Source: Crocinitomicaceae bacterium
GTDB lineage: Bacteria; Bacteroidota; Bacteroidia; Flavobacteriales_D; Crocinitomicaceae
Direction: 5' to 3'
Length of the DNA: 64,000 bases
Assembly: GCA_016709005.1 (NCBI GenBank)
Contig: JADJEU010000008.1
Location: 102,151 to 166,150, forward strand
The position numbers and the translations under genes are program-made. The notes under the pieces were generated by a model. It saw only the letters and a list, made by a program, of their open reading frames with translations, made no database searches and was not told where the DNA came from. Positions 63,475 through 64,000 of this stretch are shown here, in pieces (within the stretch, counting starts at the first letter, position 1; every line of letters begins with the position of its first letter).

Positions 63475-64000
63475 TTATTTACCAAACCTAGTTTCATAAG
63501 TTTTAAGAATAGATGGAATAAATGACTCCCAATTTAATTCAACAATGTTTGCTTGAGAGTTGGAAGGCATCAAACCATCAGAAATTAATTCTTCATTCGT
63601 ATTGTATATTTTTGCAGGTGTTTGTCCAAAATCAACAATTAACAAGCAAACCTTTTCATATTTATAATCCTCTTTTGTAAAATCAATTCTCCCATTAATC
63701 GCTTGAAAAGACTTGATATATTTTTGAACTGCACCCACCTTATTAATGAATTCAACTTTATTGCTTTTCATTGATACAGGATTATATTCTTTAACTGCTA
63801 TCATATATACTTCACCTAGAACCATTTTCGGACACCTCACGTGCAGGTTTTGTGCTTCTGCTATTGTTCGTTCATAAAGTGTGTCAAAATTTTTAGCCAA
63901 ACTGCTCATTTGACTTCTAATATTTATTGAAATCACTCTTTCAGTATACGCTTTCCCATAGTAATCCGCAGCCTCTTGTAACAATCCTTCTGTCATTATT
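63475..64000 (-). CDS. Candidate type II restriction endonuclease, copy 2 (runs off the window)
   Basis: The frame is open to the right edge, and by comparison with its paralog the true start lies outside the window. The visible part (TERVISINIRSQMSSLAKNF, FDTLYERTIAEAQNLHVRCP, MVLGEVYMIAVKEYN, KVCLLIVDFGQTPAKIYNTN) aligns throughout with copy 1, with clear divergence, so this is not a recent duplication. Its stop is ten bases before the candidate ATG of copy 1, so both are probably one operon. Function is inferred from context. Confidence 0.6.
   Translation of the reverse strand, partial: IMTEGLLQEAADYYGKAYTERVISINIRSQMSSLAKNFDTLYERTIAEAQNLHVRCPKMVLGEVYMIAVKEYNPVSMKSNKVEFINKVGAVQKYIKSFQAINGRIDFTKEDYKYEKVCLLIVDFGQTPAKIYNTNEELISDGLMPSNSQANIVELNWESFIPSILKTYETRFGK

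Noticed and set aside
62567..64000. The two paralogs as XhoI/PaeR7I- or HincII-type endonucleases
   Set aside because: The size is similar, but the remembered sequences of those enzymes do not resemble these proteins.

Overview
The window looks like chromosomal DNA of a Bacteroidota bacterium, most likely of the class Flavobacteriia. It is AT-rich. It encodes type B gliding-type (T9SS) C-terminal sorting domains, a PorE-like TPR/propeller/OmpA protein, a GSCFA protein and many lipoproteins with an SxC or AxC lipobox. Several genes and both tRNAs are preceded by the TAnnTTTG -7 element of Bacteroidota. I cannot name a genus from sequence alone.

Layout. 0-3 kb: the end of an HtrA/DegP-like protease gene and two tandem paralogous secreted proteins of unknown function. 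3-11.4 kb: core metabolism, with sdaA on + and then pnp, rpsO, accD, fbaB, cmk and a histidine kinase on -. 11.4-16.1 kb: an SDR oxidoreductase, a membrane-attached MutS-like ATPase and an asparagine synthase gene broken by an in-frame TAG. 16.1-25.1 kb: a DUF1573 lipoprotein, a C-terminal processing protease, an L,D-transpeptidase-like protein, the PorE-like protein, menB, a large exported protein and aroK. 25.2-32.8 kb: tRNA-Lys and tRNA-Leu, rhodanese and membrane proteins, hisS-hutH, and lipoproteins. 32.8-40.1 kb: a T9SS type B adhesin-like protein, plsC and priA. 40.1-42.8 kb: a rhodanese lipoprotein, two outer-membrane barrel proteins and radC. 42.9-49.7 kb: a tight seven-gene run (UDP-GlcNAc 2-epimerase, deacetylase-like protein, FecBCD-type ABC importer, GSCFA protein, histidine phosphatase). 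49.8-53.3 kb: a divergent hydrolase/TetR pair and an ECF sigma factor with a membrane partner carrying PKD and gliding domains. 53.6-57.4 kb: mdh, a DUF1826-like protein, a PhoX-like lipoprotein and a small broken lipoprotein. 57.4-64 kb: accessory DNA with an orphan ABC ATPase, an XRE/S24 regulator, a decayed hicAB pair, a frameshifted gamma-class DNA methyltransferase, and two tandem paralogous genes converging on it that may be its nuclease partners.

A strong theme is single-base indels, often in A, T or G runs. They interrupt paralog A, the MutS-like gene, the large T9SS gene, priA, a small lipoprotein, hicA, hicB, the methyltransferase and its neighbour. In most cases removing the proposed indels restores a family-like length (for example exactly 399 codons for paralog A, matching its neighbour). 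These are either residual sequencing errors or real decay. The density is clearly higher in the last 5 kb. No rRNA, CRISPR array, insertion sequence or replication origin was seen.
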